Positions 40,455-49,179 of a stretch of DNA of 64,000 nt are shown here, piece by piece. The first letter of the stretch is position 1. Each line of letters starts with the position of its first letter. The notes under the pieces are model-generated. The model saw only the letters and a program-made list of their open reading frames with translations, was not told the origin of the DNA and did no database searches. The position numbers were made by a program, and so were the translations under genes. The stretch spans positions 301,702-365,701 of the forward strand of contig JAHDBD010000001.1 of the NCBI GenBank assembly GCA_020630575.1, read 5' to 3'. Origin of the DNA: Bernardetia sp. (lineage in GTDB: Bacteria; Bacteroidota; Bacteroidia; Cytophagales; Bernardetiaceae).

Positions 40455-40543
40455 TTTTGTAGCTATTAATAGTAAATTATGAATTGTTAATGAATTTCAA
40501 TTCCTTGTAAATTTTGTAAAAGAAAACAAACTCATTATTCAGT

Positions 40544-41203
40544 ATGAAAATTTTATCTTCTTTTAGTTTTCAATTCTTTTCTTATTCTAAAATAGGAATA
40601 TTGAGTTTGTTTTGTCTTGCTTGTAGCTCAGAAAACAAAACAAATAAAAATGAAGAAGCAGAAATGTCTGATTTTTCGCCTGCTCTGCATTTTGAAAAAT
40701 TAGAGAAACAAAATAGAGAAGCTGCTGATAGTTTAGAGGCTTTATACGATATACACTACCGAGCTTTAGAAGGAGATTCTACTATGAAAAGAAAAGGAAA
40801 CTTGCTTCGTCAGCGTACCGAAACTGTTCTGCAACACATAGACCAAACTTATGACGACCTCAATCATTTTTTAGATAATATTCCTGCTGATAAAACGTAT
40901 AAAGAGGCGACAACTTTATTTTTTATAGGAAAAGATAAAAAAGGGAGGGGATATAAATTAGAAAAAAAATTGACAGAATATGTAACTGAAATGAATAAAA
41001 TTGATAACAAATGGAATTTTAACTCTCCTTTTGTTTCTCAAAATGATGTAGAACTATTACATCACCAAAATGAAGACTTAGTAGAAGCACACTTTCAAAA
41101 AACCTTTCCAGAGGCAGCCTTTGCTTTTCTTAGCGCACTAAAAAAAGAAGTTATTTTGATAGAATTACAAGCAATTGATGAATTAGCTAAACGAAATAGA
41201 TAG
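40544..41203 (+). CDS. Lipoprotein of unknown function
   Basis: The 219-residue protein carries an N-terminal hydrophobic segment ending in a lipobox (SLFCLACSS, Cys near residue 28), so it is probably lipid-anchored. The mature part is mostly helical and charged (FEKLEKQNREAADSLEALYDIHYRALEGDS), with no recognised domain. It lies 90 bases after the thioesterase gene in the same direction and converges on thymidine kinase with about 13 bases between stop codons. I do not recognise a function. Confidence 0.65.
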   Translation: MKILSSFSFQFFSYSKIGILSLFCLACSSENKTNKNEEAEMSDFSPALHFEKLEKQNREAADSLEALYDIHYRALEGDSTMKRKGNLLRQRTETVLQHIDQTYDDLNHFLDNIPADKTYKEATTLFFIGKDKKGRGYKLEKKLTEYVTEMNKIDNKWNFNSPFVSQNDVELLHHQNEDLVEAHFQKTFPEAAFAFLSALKKEVILIELQAIDELAKRNR

Positions 41204-41216
41204 TTTTTCACTAGTA

Positions 41217-41849
41217 TCAGACCTCATTTTTCAATATCTTTTCACAATCTGTTTCTTGATTGAGATTTCCTTTTACAAAACATTTTCTACAACGAGCTTC
41301 GTACTCTGTTTTTTCACCCAATAAAATCTTTTGTTTAGACGGAGTAAGACGGAAAGAATACGCAGCCACTTTTCCACAACACATACAAATAGCGTGAACT
41401 TTGGTCACATATTCAGCCATAGATAAAAGCTGAGGCATAATTCCGAAAGGTTTGCCTGAAAAATCCATATCCAAACCAGCTATTACAATTCGTTTTCCTT
41501 GATTAGCTAAGATTTGACACACATTTACCAATTCTTTATCAAAAAATTGTGCTTCATCTATTCCGATAACTTGACATTTTTTCTTTTCTAAAATAGTCAG
41601 AATATCTGTAGCCTTTTTAACGGCTATCGAATCAATTTCATTTTGATTGTGAGAAACAACTTTTTGGTCATCATAACGAGTATCAATTGCAGGTTTGAAA
41701 ATCTGAACTGACTGACGTGCAATTTTGGCACGAGTAAGGCGACGGATAAGTTCTTCTGTCTTTCCAGAAAACATAGAGCCACAGACGACTTCTATCCAAC
41801 CTCCCTCAACAGGGTGGTCTAAATGATGTATGGTAGGTTCAATGTGCAT
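41217..41849 (-). CDS. tdk: Thymidine kinase
   Basis: This 210-residue enzyme is a type II thymidine kinase. The P-loop GSMFSGKT is at 24-31, the Walker B-like strand VIGIDEAQFF near 93-102, and a zinc-binding lasso is formed by CMCCGK and CRKC near the C-terminus. It phosphorylates thymidine with ATP for dTMP salvage in the cytoplasm. Length is normal. The gene is leftward and lies downstream of the PhzF-like gene with about 120 bases between; it may be independently transcribed. Confidence 0.95.
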   Translation of the reverse strand: MHIEPTIHHLDHPVEGGWIEVVCGSMFSGKTEELIRRLTRAKIARQSVQIFKPAIDTRYDDQKVVSHNQNEIDSIAVKKATDILTILEKKKCQVIGIDEAQFFDKELVNVCQILANQGKRIVIAGLDMDFSGKPFGIMPQLLSMAEYVTKVHAICMCCGKVAAYSFRLTPSKQKILLGEKTEYEARCRKCFVKGNLNQETDCEKILKNEV

Positions 41850-41969
41850 TTTTTCAGTTATCAGTTACCAGTAAACAGCTATCAAAAATACATATTATCA
41901 ATATAGAAAATTTGTATTCCTGTATATTCTGAAATCTCGTAATTTTTAATTCGTAATTTTTAATTGAAG

Positions 41970-42875
41970 TTATATTCTTCCGTTTCCTTCTAAAGTAGTA
42001 ATTCCTTTTCCAATTAACAAGACTTGATTATCTTTTAATAATTCCAAATGAATTTCTCCACCTCTTTTTGAGGCTTGGTACGCAAAGAAAGAAGTTTTAT
42101 TTAATTTAGATTGCCAGTATTTTGCAAAAAGTCCGTGTGAAACTGCTGAGAGTGCATCTTCATCTATTCCAATCCAAGGACAAAACAAACGAGAAATAAA
42201 ATCATATTTGGAATCTCCTTTTGTAGTAACTCCTACTTTTTTGATAGGAATTTCATACTTATTTTTCACTAATTTTTCAAAATTTGGTTGTAGATTTTCC
42301 AATTCAGTTTTATTTTCAAACTCTAAAATTAAGGTTTGTTTGATAGGAAAATAAATACAAGAATTGATTTTTTGATTTTCAATTCCTAAATACTTTAACA
42401 AATCAGCATCAGGTATCTTTTCCTCAAATTTCTCTTCCACTGGAAATTGCATTTTGATATAATTTTCTTTGCCTTCAAAATTCTCTTTTTTGATAAGCAA
42501 ATCGCCACTTCTTGTACGAAAACTTACTTCTGTGTGAATACTTTGTATTTCTTCAAAAATTACGTGTGCTGCTGCAAGGGTTGCGTGTCCACAAAGATTT
42601 GTTTCTTCATTTATCATAAACCAACGAACCTCAAAAAGTGTCGCTGTTTTCCAGTTCTTGCCTTCTTTTGTAGTTGTTTTTTCAGACGAATCATCAAATA
42701 AAGGACGCAAAAAAGTAGTTTCGGGCAGATACATTTCTCTAGCAATGTTTAAATACTGCTCATCTGTTAAGGCTTCATCACATAAAAAGACAGCAGCAGG
42801 ATTACCACTAAAAGATTTTGGCGCAAAAGCATCAACTTGATAAAAAGGAATTTTTTGAGGAGAAACAGAATTCAT
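41970..42875 (-). CDS. PhzF-family isomerase/epimerase-like protein
   Basis: The roughly 301-residue protein belongs to the PhzF superfamily with its diaminopimelate-epimerase-like double fold. Diagnostic parts are FYQVDAFAPKSFSGNPAAVFLC at the N-terminus, the loop YLPETTF with a conserved Glu, the central NLCGHATLAAAH motif and the C-terminal half with GEIHLEL. The ATG at 42875 gives MNSVSPQK; an upstream in-frame Met would add an unusual hydrophobic lead. Most members outside phenazine clusters have unknown substrates, and no phenazine genes are nearby. Confidence 0.8.
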   Translation of the reverse strand: MNSVSPQKIPFYQVDAFAPKSFSGNPAAVFLCDEALTDEQYLNIAREMYLPETTFLRPLFDDSSEKTTTKEGKNWKTATLFEVRWFMINEETNLCGHATLAAAHVIFEEIQSIHTEVSFRTRSGDLLIKKENFEGKENYIKMQFPVEEKFEEKIPDADLLKYLGIENQKINSCIYFPIKQTLILEFENKTELENLQPNFEKLVKNKYEIPIKKVGVTTKGDSKYDFISRLFCPWIGIDEDALSAVSHGLFAKYWQSKLNKTSFFAYQASKRGGEIHLELLKDNQVLLIGKGITTLEGNGRI

Positions 42876-43043
42876 AACAAAGACTAAAGATAAGTAAATC
42901 ACACACAATTAAAGCACTACAAACGATGCTCTAAGCAAAGTGTTTTCATAACACGAAGATAGATTTTGAAAGTGGGTACAAAAAAACGATTATTTTATGA
43001 GAATTCCGAACTAAAAATCAAAGAAGCTAATTTAAAGCATAAA

Positions 43044-43077
43044 AAAAACACTTTTACAATTTTGTAAAAGTGTTTTT
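43044..43077. terminator. Bidirectional terminator after the small T9SS protein gene
   Basis: AAAAACACTTTTACAA (43044-43059) pairs perfectly with TTGTAAAAGTGTTTTT (43062-43077), with A- and T-tracts at both sides. It lies just past the stop codon of the leftward gene ending at 43103. Confidence 0.8.
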
Positions 43078-43102
43078 AACAGTAAGATAATTGTATCATA
43101 AA

Positions 43103-43543
43103 TTAATGTTTTACTACAAATTTCTTAGTTATTAGGCTTTTATTATTTACTGAAATCGTATAAAAATAAATACCTGCCTTTAGGCTATCCACAGGAATCT
43201 GAAGACGGTTATCATATTTATTCAAAATATGCTCTCCAACTACACTTCCTAAAAGATTAAAAACTGTAATTTTTCCTTCTGACATTCTATCAGTAAGACG
43301 ATAATCAAACTGAATATAATGTGTTGCTGGATTAGGATAGGCTTCTGAAATTTCAATTCTATCAGCTTCATGCGTAGTAGAAGCAATAGTTTGAAGATTT
43401 TGAGCGTACGAAAACGAAACAGTCATAAAAAATACTAGAGCTACCAAAATAGATTTTGCAAACCTTACAAAAGATAATTTAGTAGATGAGTTAGACTGTT
43501 GAGGTGGTTTTTTAGAAAAAGATAAAAACGGATTTGATTTCAT
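43103..43543 (-). CDS. Small protein consisting mainly of a T9SS type A sorting domain
   Basis: The 146-residue protein has an N-terminal basic stretch, a membrane/signal helix (about 30-47, ending FSYAQ) and then almost directly a type A sorting domain (EAYPNPATHYIQFDYRL ... GIYFYTISVNNKSLITKKFVVKH). There is no room for a separate passenger domain, so it is either a minimal T9SS substrate or the remnant of a larger secreted protein. Export through the T9SS would be expected. Its role is unknown. A perfect hairpin terminator follows. Confidence 0.8.
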   Translation of the reverse strand: MKSNPFLSFSKKPPQQSNSSTKLSFVRFAKSILVALVFFMTVSFSYAQNLQTIASTTHEADRIEISEAYPNPATHYIQFDYRLTDRMSEGKITVFNLLGSVVGEHILNKYDNRLQIPVDSLKAGIYFYTISVNNKSLITKKFVVKH

Positions 43544-43938
43544 AAAAATAATTAGTTAGAGTTTTGCCATTCGGAATTTTAGGGTGTTTTTATAAAAGGG
43601 TAAAAATACAGAGTATTGAATAGTTTTCTATTCTGATTGAATTTGTATTTAATTATTAGAACTGAATTTATATAATTTAGGTTACATAATTTTCATAAAG
43701 AATAGTGTTTTTTGAGCATTTTGATAGAACTTCCTAATAAATTAGAATAAATCAATATCTCATCAACACTTTATCTATTTCTGATAATTAATTATATCTG
43801 TCTAGCTAATTTACAAAATAATTTCATTAATTCTTACTAGCTGCTACAAAAGTCTTAATTATTATTGTAAGAAAAAAGTAATTATTTCTTAAAACTGTAC
43901 AATTTTATGTAAAAGCTAAATAGATTTTTATTTTTTTT
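43544..43938. other. Intergenic region
   Basis: This 395-base AT-rich stretch lies between two leftward genes and would contain the promoter of the T9SS-domain gene. I find no open frame, no hairpin of note and no repeat. Confidence 0.4.
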
Positions 43939-44517
43939 TTATTTTCTGTAGATTTTCTCTCCTGCTAATACCTCAATATCCAAATGACTTCCTTTTGGTG
44001 GAATCGGACAATCATACTTTTTATCATAGATACAATACGGATTATAAGCACGATTAAAGTCTAAAATAGCTCTAAGTCCATTTATTTCGGGTTCGATATA
44101 ACGCCCAACTTCGTATGTAGTTTTACCACTTGTTTGGTCTGTAAACAAAACAGAAAAGCCATCGCCATCTTCAATGGCTTTATAAATATTCAAAGATAGA
44201 GGTTTTCCTTTTAGTTTAAAATCAGCCTTGGCATACATTTTAAATCTTCGGTCTTTACCCTGTGAAGTCTTGAGTTTTACCTCTTTTACATCTTGCGTCA
44301 AGGTCAGCATAGCAACAGCATAGTAAGAAGAATCTATCGGATAATAATCCAATCCTTCAAAAGTCTTTCTGTCATCATACGGAATAGGCGAACCAGCACC
44401 TTCCTTAAATTGCTTGTCTTTTTTGTTTCTTTCTGTCTGAACTTCTACCTCATATTTTGGAGCGCAAGAAGCTAGAATTAAAATAGAAAGAATAAATAGT
44501 GTGATTGATTTTTTCAT
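43939..44517 (-). CDS. DUF1684 lipoprotein
   Basis: The 192-residue product begins MKKSITLFILSILILASC, a lipoprotein signal with Cys near residue 18. The body matches DUF1684: an early FEGLDYYPID segment, FTDQTSGKTTYEVGRYI, and the hallmark LDFNRAYNPYCIYDKKYDCPIPP near the C-terminus followed by AGEK. The biochemical role of the family is not established. An upstream in-frame ATG at 44574 overlaps the preceding gene and is not used here. The gene is leftward, directly after the lipoprotein gene at 44552-45259. Confidence 0.8.
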   Translation of the reverse strand: MKKSITLFILSILILASCAPKYEVEVQTERNKKDKQFKEGAGSPIPYDDRKTFEGLDYYPIDSSYYAVAMLTLTQDVKEVKLKTSQGKDRRFKMYAKADFKLKGKPLSLNIYKAIEDGDGFSVLFTDQTSGKTTYEVGRYIEPEINGLRAILDFNRAYNPYCIYDKKYDCPIPPKGSHLDIEVLAGEKIYRK

Positions 44518-44551
44518 TTTTTTTGTTGAATCGTATATGAGAGTCAAAAAA

Positions 44552-45259
44552 TTATCTTTTGAAGTTTCTAGCACGAAAACCGAGTAAATTTGTGCTATCT
44601 ATTGCATCTTCTAAAGTTATGTCGATTTGAGTACCATCTTCATAATCATAGTAAAAACCAACAGATACTTTTCCTTGTTCTATTAGACTTTTTTGCATCA
44701 TTCTTTTACTCAATACTCTATTTTGAGTAAGGTCATACGCTTGAGTAGAACCCTCTAACATTTCTATAAGTTGTTCTTTTGTAGCTAATACTTTAAGTGA
44801 TGGCGACGCTCTTTCCCAAATGGCATCATAATCAGAATTAATTATCCATTTTATAAAAGTCTCTGCATCCCTTTCTGCTATTTCTAAAAAGTAGGCATTT
44901 GATTTATATAATTCTTCTTGCTCTTTAAAAAAAACAGTAAAATAATCAGTAAGTTCTTTCGAATGAGAAATAGCTGCACCACTAAAAATAAACTCTACTT
45001 TTACTTTTTGTCCTCTAGCCTCTGCGTTAAAGTTTATTCCTTTTATTACCATAGAGTCAGCAGCAAATAGTTTTAATTTTTCTCTTAATACTTCTCCATG
45101 TGGAAAGTATAACATATCTCTAACAAATTCTTGGTTTTCCTCCAAAGTAGGAAATACATCTACTTCCCCTAAAATAAATCGTGATTCTGTTTGAAAATTA
45201 CAAGAGGAAAGACTGATTATAAAAAATAAAAGAAATGAGAGTTTGTATATAAATTTCAT
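44552..45259 (-). CDS. Lipoprotein of unknown function
   Basis: The 235-residue protein starts with a lipoprotein signal (MKFIYKLSFLLFFIISLSSC, Cys20). The mature region is a mixed alpha/beta domain with NSDYDAIWERASPSLK in the middle, reminiscent of NTF2-like DUF4019/DUF3887 domains, but not enough to name it. It sits between an EamA-like transporter gene (30 bases upstream) and the DUF1684 gene (34 bases downstream), all leftward, which suggests one operon. Confidence 0.65.
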   Translation of the reverse strand: MKFIYKLSFLLFFIISLSSCNFQTESRFILGEVDVFPTLEENQEFVRDMLYFPHGEVLREKLKLFAADSMVIKGINFNAEARGQKVKVEFIFSGAAISHSKELTDYFTVFFKEQEELYKSNAYFLEIAERDAETFIKWIINSDYDAIWERASPSLKVLATKEQLIEMLEGSTQAYDLTQNRVLSKRMMQKSLIEQGKVSVGFYYDYEDGTQIDITLEDAIDSTNLLGFRARNFKR

Positions 45260-45288
45260 TTTGTGAAATGATTTTGTTGAATCAAAAA

Positions 45289-46242
45289 TTAAAAAGCATT
45301 CTGAACTTCTTGATAAGAAATAAGCAAAATAGCAAAAATAGCGAGTGCCAAACCTAATTTATTGATAAGCGATAATTTTTCTTTAAAGAAGAAATAAGAA
45401 GCAATGGCAGCAATAAGTATTACAGAAATATTAAAGACAGGAAAAACAAGTGCGCCATCGCCTTTAAAGCCACTCAATACTTTTAATAATAAAAAGATAG
45501 AGAAAAAGTTAGGAATTCCTAGACAAATTCCACCGATAATACTTCTCTTTGTCATGGTTACTTTGTTTTTCAAAAACAGAATTGTAAAAACAGTAATTCC
45601 TGTAAGTCCTGCAATTCCGAAAAGTAAAATACTAAAAATGCCTTGTTGATTTGGCAAAACTATCTGTACATCTTCTCTAACCGTATAATTGAAAGTTGTG
45701 TCTATTGTTCCACTTACCAAAAAAACCAAAATAGGAAGTACAATCGCCAAATATTTTTTCTTGTCGTCTTTATATTCTGTTGGGTCAGCCATTTTTGAAG
45801 GTTTATAAGAAACTAAACCCACAGCCGTAATCGCTAAAAAAAGACCTAAATAATTGACAAAATCATATTCCTTTCCACCCGATTTCCAAATAAAAAGATT
45901 AACCAAAACAGGAATCACAAACGAAATACGAGCCGAAAGAGAAGCTACAGCAACCCCTGAAAGTTGTGTAGTAAGTCCCATCAAATAAAAAGAACCGATA
46001 AAAAATGCTCCCATTCCCATAGCAATATATAAAGCTGTTGAAAACTCTGGACTTGCTAAAGTTTCAAAAACTGGAGGACTATCTATCCAACCCATTGAAA
46101 TAAATAAACTCCCTGTCAAGACACAGACCACATAATTGATAACAATGGCAGGAAAAGTGGGTACATTGTAGCTTGAAAAAGCACGGAAATTGATGAAAAT
46201 AGCCACATTAGCTAGAATCCAAAGAATAAATAAAATTATCAT
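45289..46242 (-). CDS. EamA/DMT-superfamily transporter
   Basis: The 317-residue protein has about ten hydrophobic helices in two similar halves, each ending with the motif pattern seen in drug/metabolite transporters (ARISFVIPVLVNLFIW and VFNISVILIAAIASYFFFKEKLSLINKLG). It should be an inner-membrane secondary transporter. The substrate is unknown. Its start codon lies 30 bases past a REP-like palindrome and 90 bases after the ung stop codon; lipoprotein genes follow. Confidence 0.75.
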   Translation of the reverse strand: MIILFILWILANVAIFINFRAFSSYNVPTFPAIVINYVVCVLTGSLFISMGWIDSPPVFETLASPEFSTALYIAMGMGAFFIGSFYLMGLTTQLSGVAVASLSARISFVIPVLVNLFIWKSGGKEYDFVNYLGLFLAITAVGLVSYKPSKMADPTEYKDDKKKYLAIVLPILVFLVSGTIDTTFNYTVREDVQIVLPNQQGIFSILLFGIAGLTGITVFTILFLKNKVTMTKRSIIGGICLGIPNFFSIFLLLKVLSGFKGDGALVFPVFNISVILIAAIASYFFFKEKLSLINKLGLALAIFAILLISYQEVQNAF

Positions 46243-46271
46243 TTTTTCAGTTATCAGTTATTTTGAATGCA

Positions 46272-46305
46272 AAACCCTAAGAGTCTTCGAAGACCCTTAG
46301 GGTTT
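46272..46305. repeat. REP-like palindrome
   Basis: AAACCCTAAG and CTTAGGGTTT flank a central palindrome GTCTTCGAAGAC, with one unpaired base on each side. The 34-base structure lies between the ung and transporter genes. It could act as a terminator for ung or as a dispersed genomic palindrome. Confidence 0.6.
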
Positions 46306-46334
46306 AAAATGCTGTTAGTTTTAAGAGCGCAAAG

Positions 46335-46997
46335 TTACCAATCTATTTCGTCTTTTCCATGTTCTTTTAGATAATTATTCGCTTGGCTAAAGTGCTTATT
46401 TCCAAAAAAACCAGTATGCACAGAATAAGGCGAAGGGTGAGCCGATTCTAAAACTAGATGTTTTTCTCGGTCTATAATTTCGCCTCTTTTTTGGGCATCT
46501 TTTCCCCAAAGCAAAAAGACTAGATTTTCTTTTTCATCCGAAACAAGTTTCAAAACTGCTGAAGTAAATTCTTCCCAGCCTTTTTTTCGATGTGATGCAG
46601 GTTTTGAAGCCTGTACTGTCAAGACTGCATTGAGCATCAAAACGCCTTGAGATGCCCAACGTTCAAGGTTTCCACTTTTAGGAATTTCTTTTCCCAAATC
46701 ATCTTTTATTTCTTGAAAAATATTTTTGAGTGACGGAGGAACACGAACACCATCACTAACTGAAAAACTAAGTCCATTGGCTTGCCCTGCACCGTGATAA
46801 GGATCTTGTCCTAAAATAACGACTTTTGTATCCTCAAAGCTACATTTTTCGAAGGCATTAAAGATAAGTTTTCCAGGGGGATATACTTTTTCTTGTTGTA
46901 CTTCTTCTCTCAAAAAAAAAGCTAGTTTTTCGAAATAAGGTTTTGAAAATTCTTCTTCCAAATGTGATTTCCAAGAGTCTGCGATTTTTACGTCCAT
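46335..46997 (-). CDS. ung: Uracil-DNA glycosylase (family 1)
   Basis: The 220-residue enzyme removes uracil from DNA as the first step of base excision repair. The catalytic water-activating loop GQDPYHG (63-69, Asp65) and the C-terminal HPSPYS loop with the catalytic His are both present, along with LLNAVLTV and the GxxxKHF-like segment. Length is standard for Ung. The gene is leftward; the nearest upstream gene is divergent apaG, leaving a 184-base promoter region. Confidence 0.95.
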   Translation of the reverse strand: MDVKIADSWKSHLEEEFSKPYFEKLAFFLREEVQQEKVYPPGKLIFNAFEKCSFEDTKVVILGQDPYHGAGQANGLSFSVSDGVRVPPSLKNIFQEIKDDLGKEIPKSGNLERWASQGVLMLNAVLTVQASKPASHRKKGWEEFTSAVLKLVSDEKENLVFLLWGKDAQKRGEIIDREKHLVLESAHPSPYSVHTGFFGNKHFSQANNYLKEHGKDEIDW

Positions 46998-47181
46998 AAA
47001 ATTGTAATTGGTAATTTGGTATTAAATAATTGACAATGAAAAAATACTTTTATTGATTTCTATACATAAAATAAAAAGTTAAAAAGTAAATTTTTTCTTT
47101 GTGATGCAACTATTTATAATCTAAAATTTGTATTAATTAAAAAAAATTATCATTTTAGTAGTAAATCATTTCCTTTACCAA

Positions 47182-47586
47182 ATGTTTCATAAAATGTTGG
47201 GAGAACTCTTTAGTGCAATTACAGAAGGTATTTTAGTGCGTGTTCGTACTGAATTTCATAAAAAACATTCTCAAAATGGGAATTTTGTTTTTACTTATTA
47301 TATCACAATTACAAATACTGGCAATCACACTGTGCAGCTTATGCGTCGTCATTGGCATATTTATGACTCAAAAGGAACATACCAAGAAGTAGAAGGCGAA
47401 GGAGTAATCGGACAACAACCTATTTTGAAATCTGGACAATCACACAAATATGTTTCAGGTTGTCATCTCAAAAGTGACATGGGAAAAATGTCTGGAACTT
47501 ATCTAATGAAAAGAATAGAGGATAATACACTTTTTGAAGTTAAAATCCCTGATTTTTCTTTGATTGATCCTGTGAGGTTTAATTAA
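47182..47586 (+). CDS. apaG: ApaG domain protein
   Basis: This 134-residue protein is a full-length ApaG (FN3-like beta sandwich). Family signatures include the N-terminal ITEGILVRVRTEF, TITNTGNHTVQLMRRHW, and the Gly/Val-rich GVIGQQPILKSGQSHKYVSGC. ApaG is associated with Co/Mg phenotypes and dinucleotide pathways in enterics, but its molecular role is unclear. The gene is rightward and probably followed in the same transcript by the small secreted protein gene 22 bases downstream. Confidence 0.9.
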   Translation: MFHKMLGELFSAITEGILVRVRTEFHKKHSQNGNFVFTYYITITNTGNHTVQLMRRHWHIYDSKGTYQEVEGEGVIGQQPILKSGQSHKYVSGCHLKSDMGKMSGTYLMKRIEDNTLFEVKIPDFSLIDPVRFN

Positions 47587-47608
47587 ATGGTAAGTGGTAA
47601 AAAATAAT

Positions 47609-48235
47609 ATGAAAACAATTTTATTCAAAATTCTGATTATTTTTATTTTGTTTAGTTTTTCTTTTGAAGAGAAAAAACAGGCTTTTATAAAAGATAATAA
47701 CATAAATACAATAGAAGGTTTCTTAATATATAGAATGCAGAAAAAGGATGCCGAATTTAAAAAGCATAATGAAAAGTTGAAAGCTGAAGGAAAAAGCTAT
47801 TCAATTATGATAGATTATGAGTTAGAAACTTTTTTTATACCTATGGACAGCCTAATATCTCAATCACTAGGAAATCTATTGATAAACAATAATAAACAAT
47901 GTGGTAATGAAATATATCAAACTGATATAAACCGAAACAAGGGAGATATTAGTTATTATTGTGATAAAAATTTCAAATTTAAAAGTAATATTCCAGTATA
48001 CTGTAGTAGTTCTTTAGAAGAGTTGAAAGGAGATTCTGAATATTTATATAGAATAAAATACTTAAAAGGTAACTTTAAATATTGTCAAATAGAAAACACA
48101 AAGATGCATCGTCGTTTTATGAATATAAGATGTTTACCTAATTCAAAACTAGAAAATCTTAATTGTTATTTTCTAATTGCTATTGATAGTATGAATTGCG
48201 ATACAGATATTAATGGATTTGAGCTTTGGGAATAA
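47609..48235 (+). CDS. Secreted protein of unknown function
   Basis: The 208-residue product starts with an N-terminal hydrophobic segment (MKTILFKILIIFILFSFSF) that suits a signal peptide or anchor. A GTG 15 bases upstream would extend it without benefit. The body has scattered Cys residues (CGNE, YCDKN, YCSSS, FKYCQIEN, RCLPN, NCYF), suggesting disulphides outside the cytoplasm. No domain is recognised. It is the last chromosomal gene before the mobile element and is followed by a terminator at 48311-48347. Confidence 0.6.
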   Translation: MKTILFKILIIFILFSFSFEEKKQAFIKDNNINTIEGFLIYRMQKKDAEFKKHNEKLKAEGKSYSIMIDYELETFFIPMDSLISQSLGNLLINNNKQCGNEIYQTDINRNKGDISYYCDKNFKFKSNIPVYCSSSLEELKGDSEYLYRIKYLKGNFKYCQIENTKMHRRFMNIRCLPNSKLENLNCYFLIAIDSMNCDTDINGFELWE

Positions 48236-48310
48236 ATCTTATAAATGATGAATAATAAGTTTTGGTATAAAATTTTTCTTGAAAGAAACCCTATTTCAGT
48301 TTAACAAAAA

Positions 48311-48350
48311 AACCTTCCTAATAATAAAATTAAGAAGGTTTTGTTTTTTT
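48311..48350. terminator. Terminator before the mobile element
   Basis: AACCTTCCTAAT (48311-48322) pairs with ATTAAGAAGGTT (48329-48340), with one mismatch, flanked by A- and T-tracts. It closes the last ordinary gene and may also end leftward transcription from the element's repressor gene. Confidence 0.7.
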
Positions 48351-48352
48351 GT

Positions 48353-48382
48353 GGAGAGTATCAGACATGAAAGATACCCTCC
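48353..48382. other. Hairpin at the probable left edge of the element
   Basis: GGAGAGTATC (48353-48362) pairs with GATACCCTCC (48373-48382), with one A-C mismatch, around a 10-base loop. It is not followed by T residues. It is the first structured site past the chromosomal terminator and could mark an attachment or recombination site. The other end is outside the window, so this cannot be confirmed. Confidence 0.35.
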
Positions 48383-48475
48383 AAGTAACGACAAAGGCAT
48401 TTTTTTAGCTTATAGTAACCAATTAAGTAACTAAAAATTATAAAAAACACCTCTTAGGCAAGTAGGAAACTACCT

Positions 48476-48973
48476 TTAAAAATTTAAACTAAATAAGTTC
48501 AATTTTTCATTTTTCGGTAGTGTCGTTTTGTTATTACTACTTGCCTTAGCCTTTCCCAAACTCATACTTGTTACTTTTTGAAATGCTTCCATTTGATTCT
48601 TATAGGCTTCTTTTTGAAATTCAATAAATTCACTCTTGACTTTAGAAACTTCATCTTTTGCTTTAGAGATTTCATCTTGTAGTTTATTTACTTTCTCTTG
48701 TACTTCAAGATATTTTCTACTCCACATACTACTCTCTTTGTTGTCTTCAATGTCTAAATTTTTAGACACTTGTATATTTTCGGCAATTTCTCCCAAAAAA
48801 TATGACAAAGGAACGTTGAATAATTCACAAGATTTTGTGATTACTTCTGAATCTAAACTATTCTTTTTATAGAAGTTATAAAGATTGTTTACGCTACAAC
48901 CTAAATATTCAGCTATATAAGCATTTGATTTATCAGAACTTTGGACAAGTTTTTTTAATTTTTTTCCTAGCAT
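48476..48973 (-). CDS. HTH (XRE/CI-like) transcriptional regulator with coiled coil
   Basis: The 165-residue protein has a helix-turn-helix in the first 60 residues (SNAYIAEYLGCSVNNLYNFYKK, then ELFNVPLSYFLGE, the usual XRE end). A long Lys/Glu coiled coil follows (about 85-130), likely for oligomerisation, and then a basic tail. It lacks the S24-type autoprotease domain. It is transcribed leftward, away from the small rightward genes, with a 150-base AT-rich intergenic region full of repeated half-sites between. That layout is typical of a lysogeny switch, so it is probably the element's repressor. Confidence 0.75.
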   Translation of the reverse strand: MLGKKLKKLVQSSDKSNAYIAEYLGCSVNNLYNFYKKNSLDSEVITKSCELFNVPLSYFLGEIAENIQVSKNLDIEDNKESSMWSRKYLEVQEKVNKLQDEISKAKDEVSKVKSEFIEFQKEAYKNQMEAFQKVTSMSLGKAKASSNNKTTLPKNEKLNLFSLNF

Positions 48974-48983
48974 AACTAATTGA

Positions 48984-49065
48984 TTTTCAATAATTTGAAA
49001 AATAATTTATTATAATCAAAATTTATTTCCCAAATATATTTTGATTAATTGAAAAATATTTTGAT
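48984..49065. promoter_or_regulatory. Operator-like repeats between divergent promoters
   Basis: A perfect inverted repeat TTTTCAA (48984-48990)/TTGAAAA (48995-49001) lies near the regulator's start. ATTTTGAT occurs at 49038-49045 and 49058-49065, exactly 20 bases apart, and in reverse at 49015-49022. These are good candidates for binding sites of the adjacent HTH regulator. Confidence 0.45.
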
Positions 49066-49179
49066 ATTTGTGAATGCAATATTGATATATATACAAATAT
49101 ATAGAATTATATCGTAATTTTTGTAATGAAGGTTTCAATATTGCTAAATTTCACTCACACTATTAAACCATTTAATAAT

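Noticed and set aside
48236..48475. tRNA or dif site as the integration target
   Set aside because: I could not fold a cloverleaf nor find a dif-like XerC/XerD pair in this stretch.
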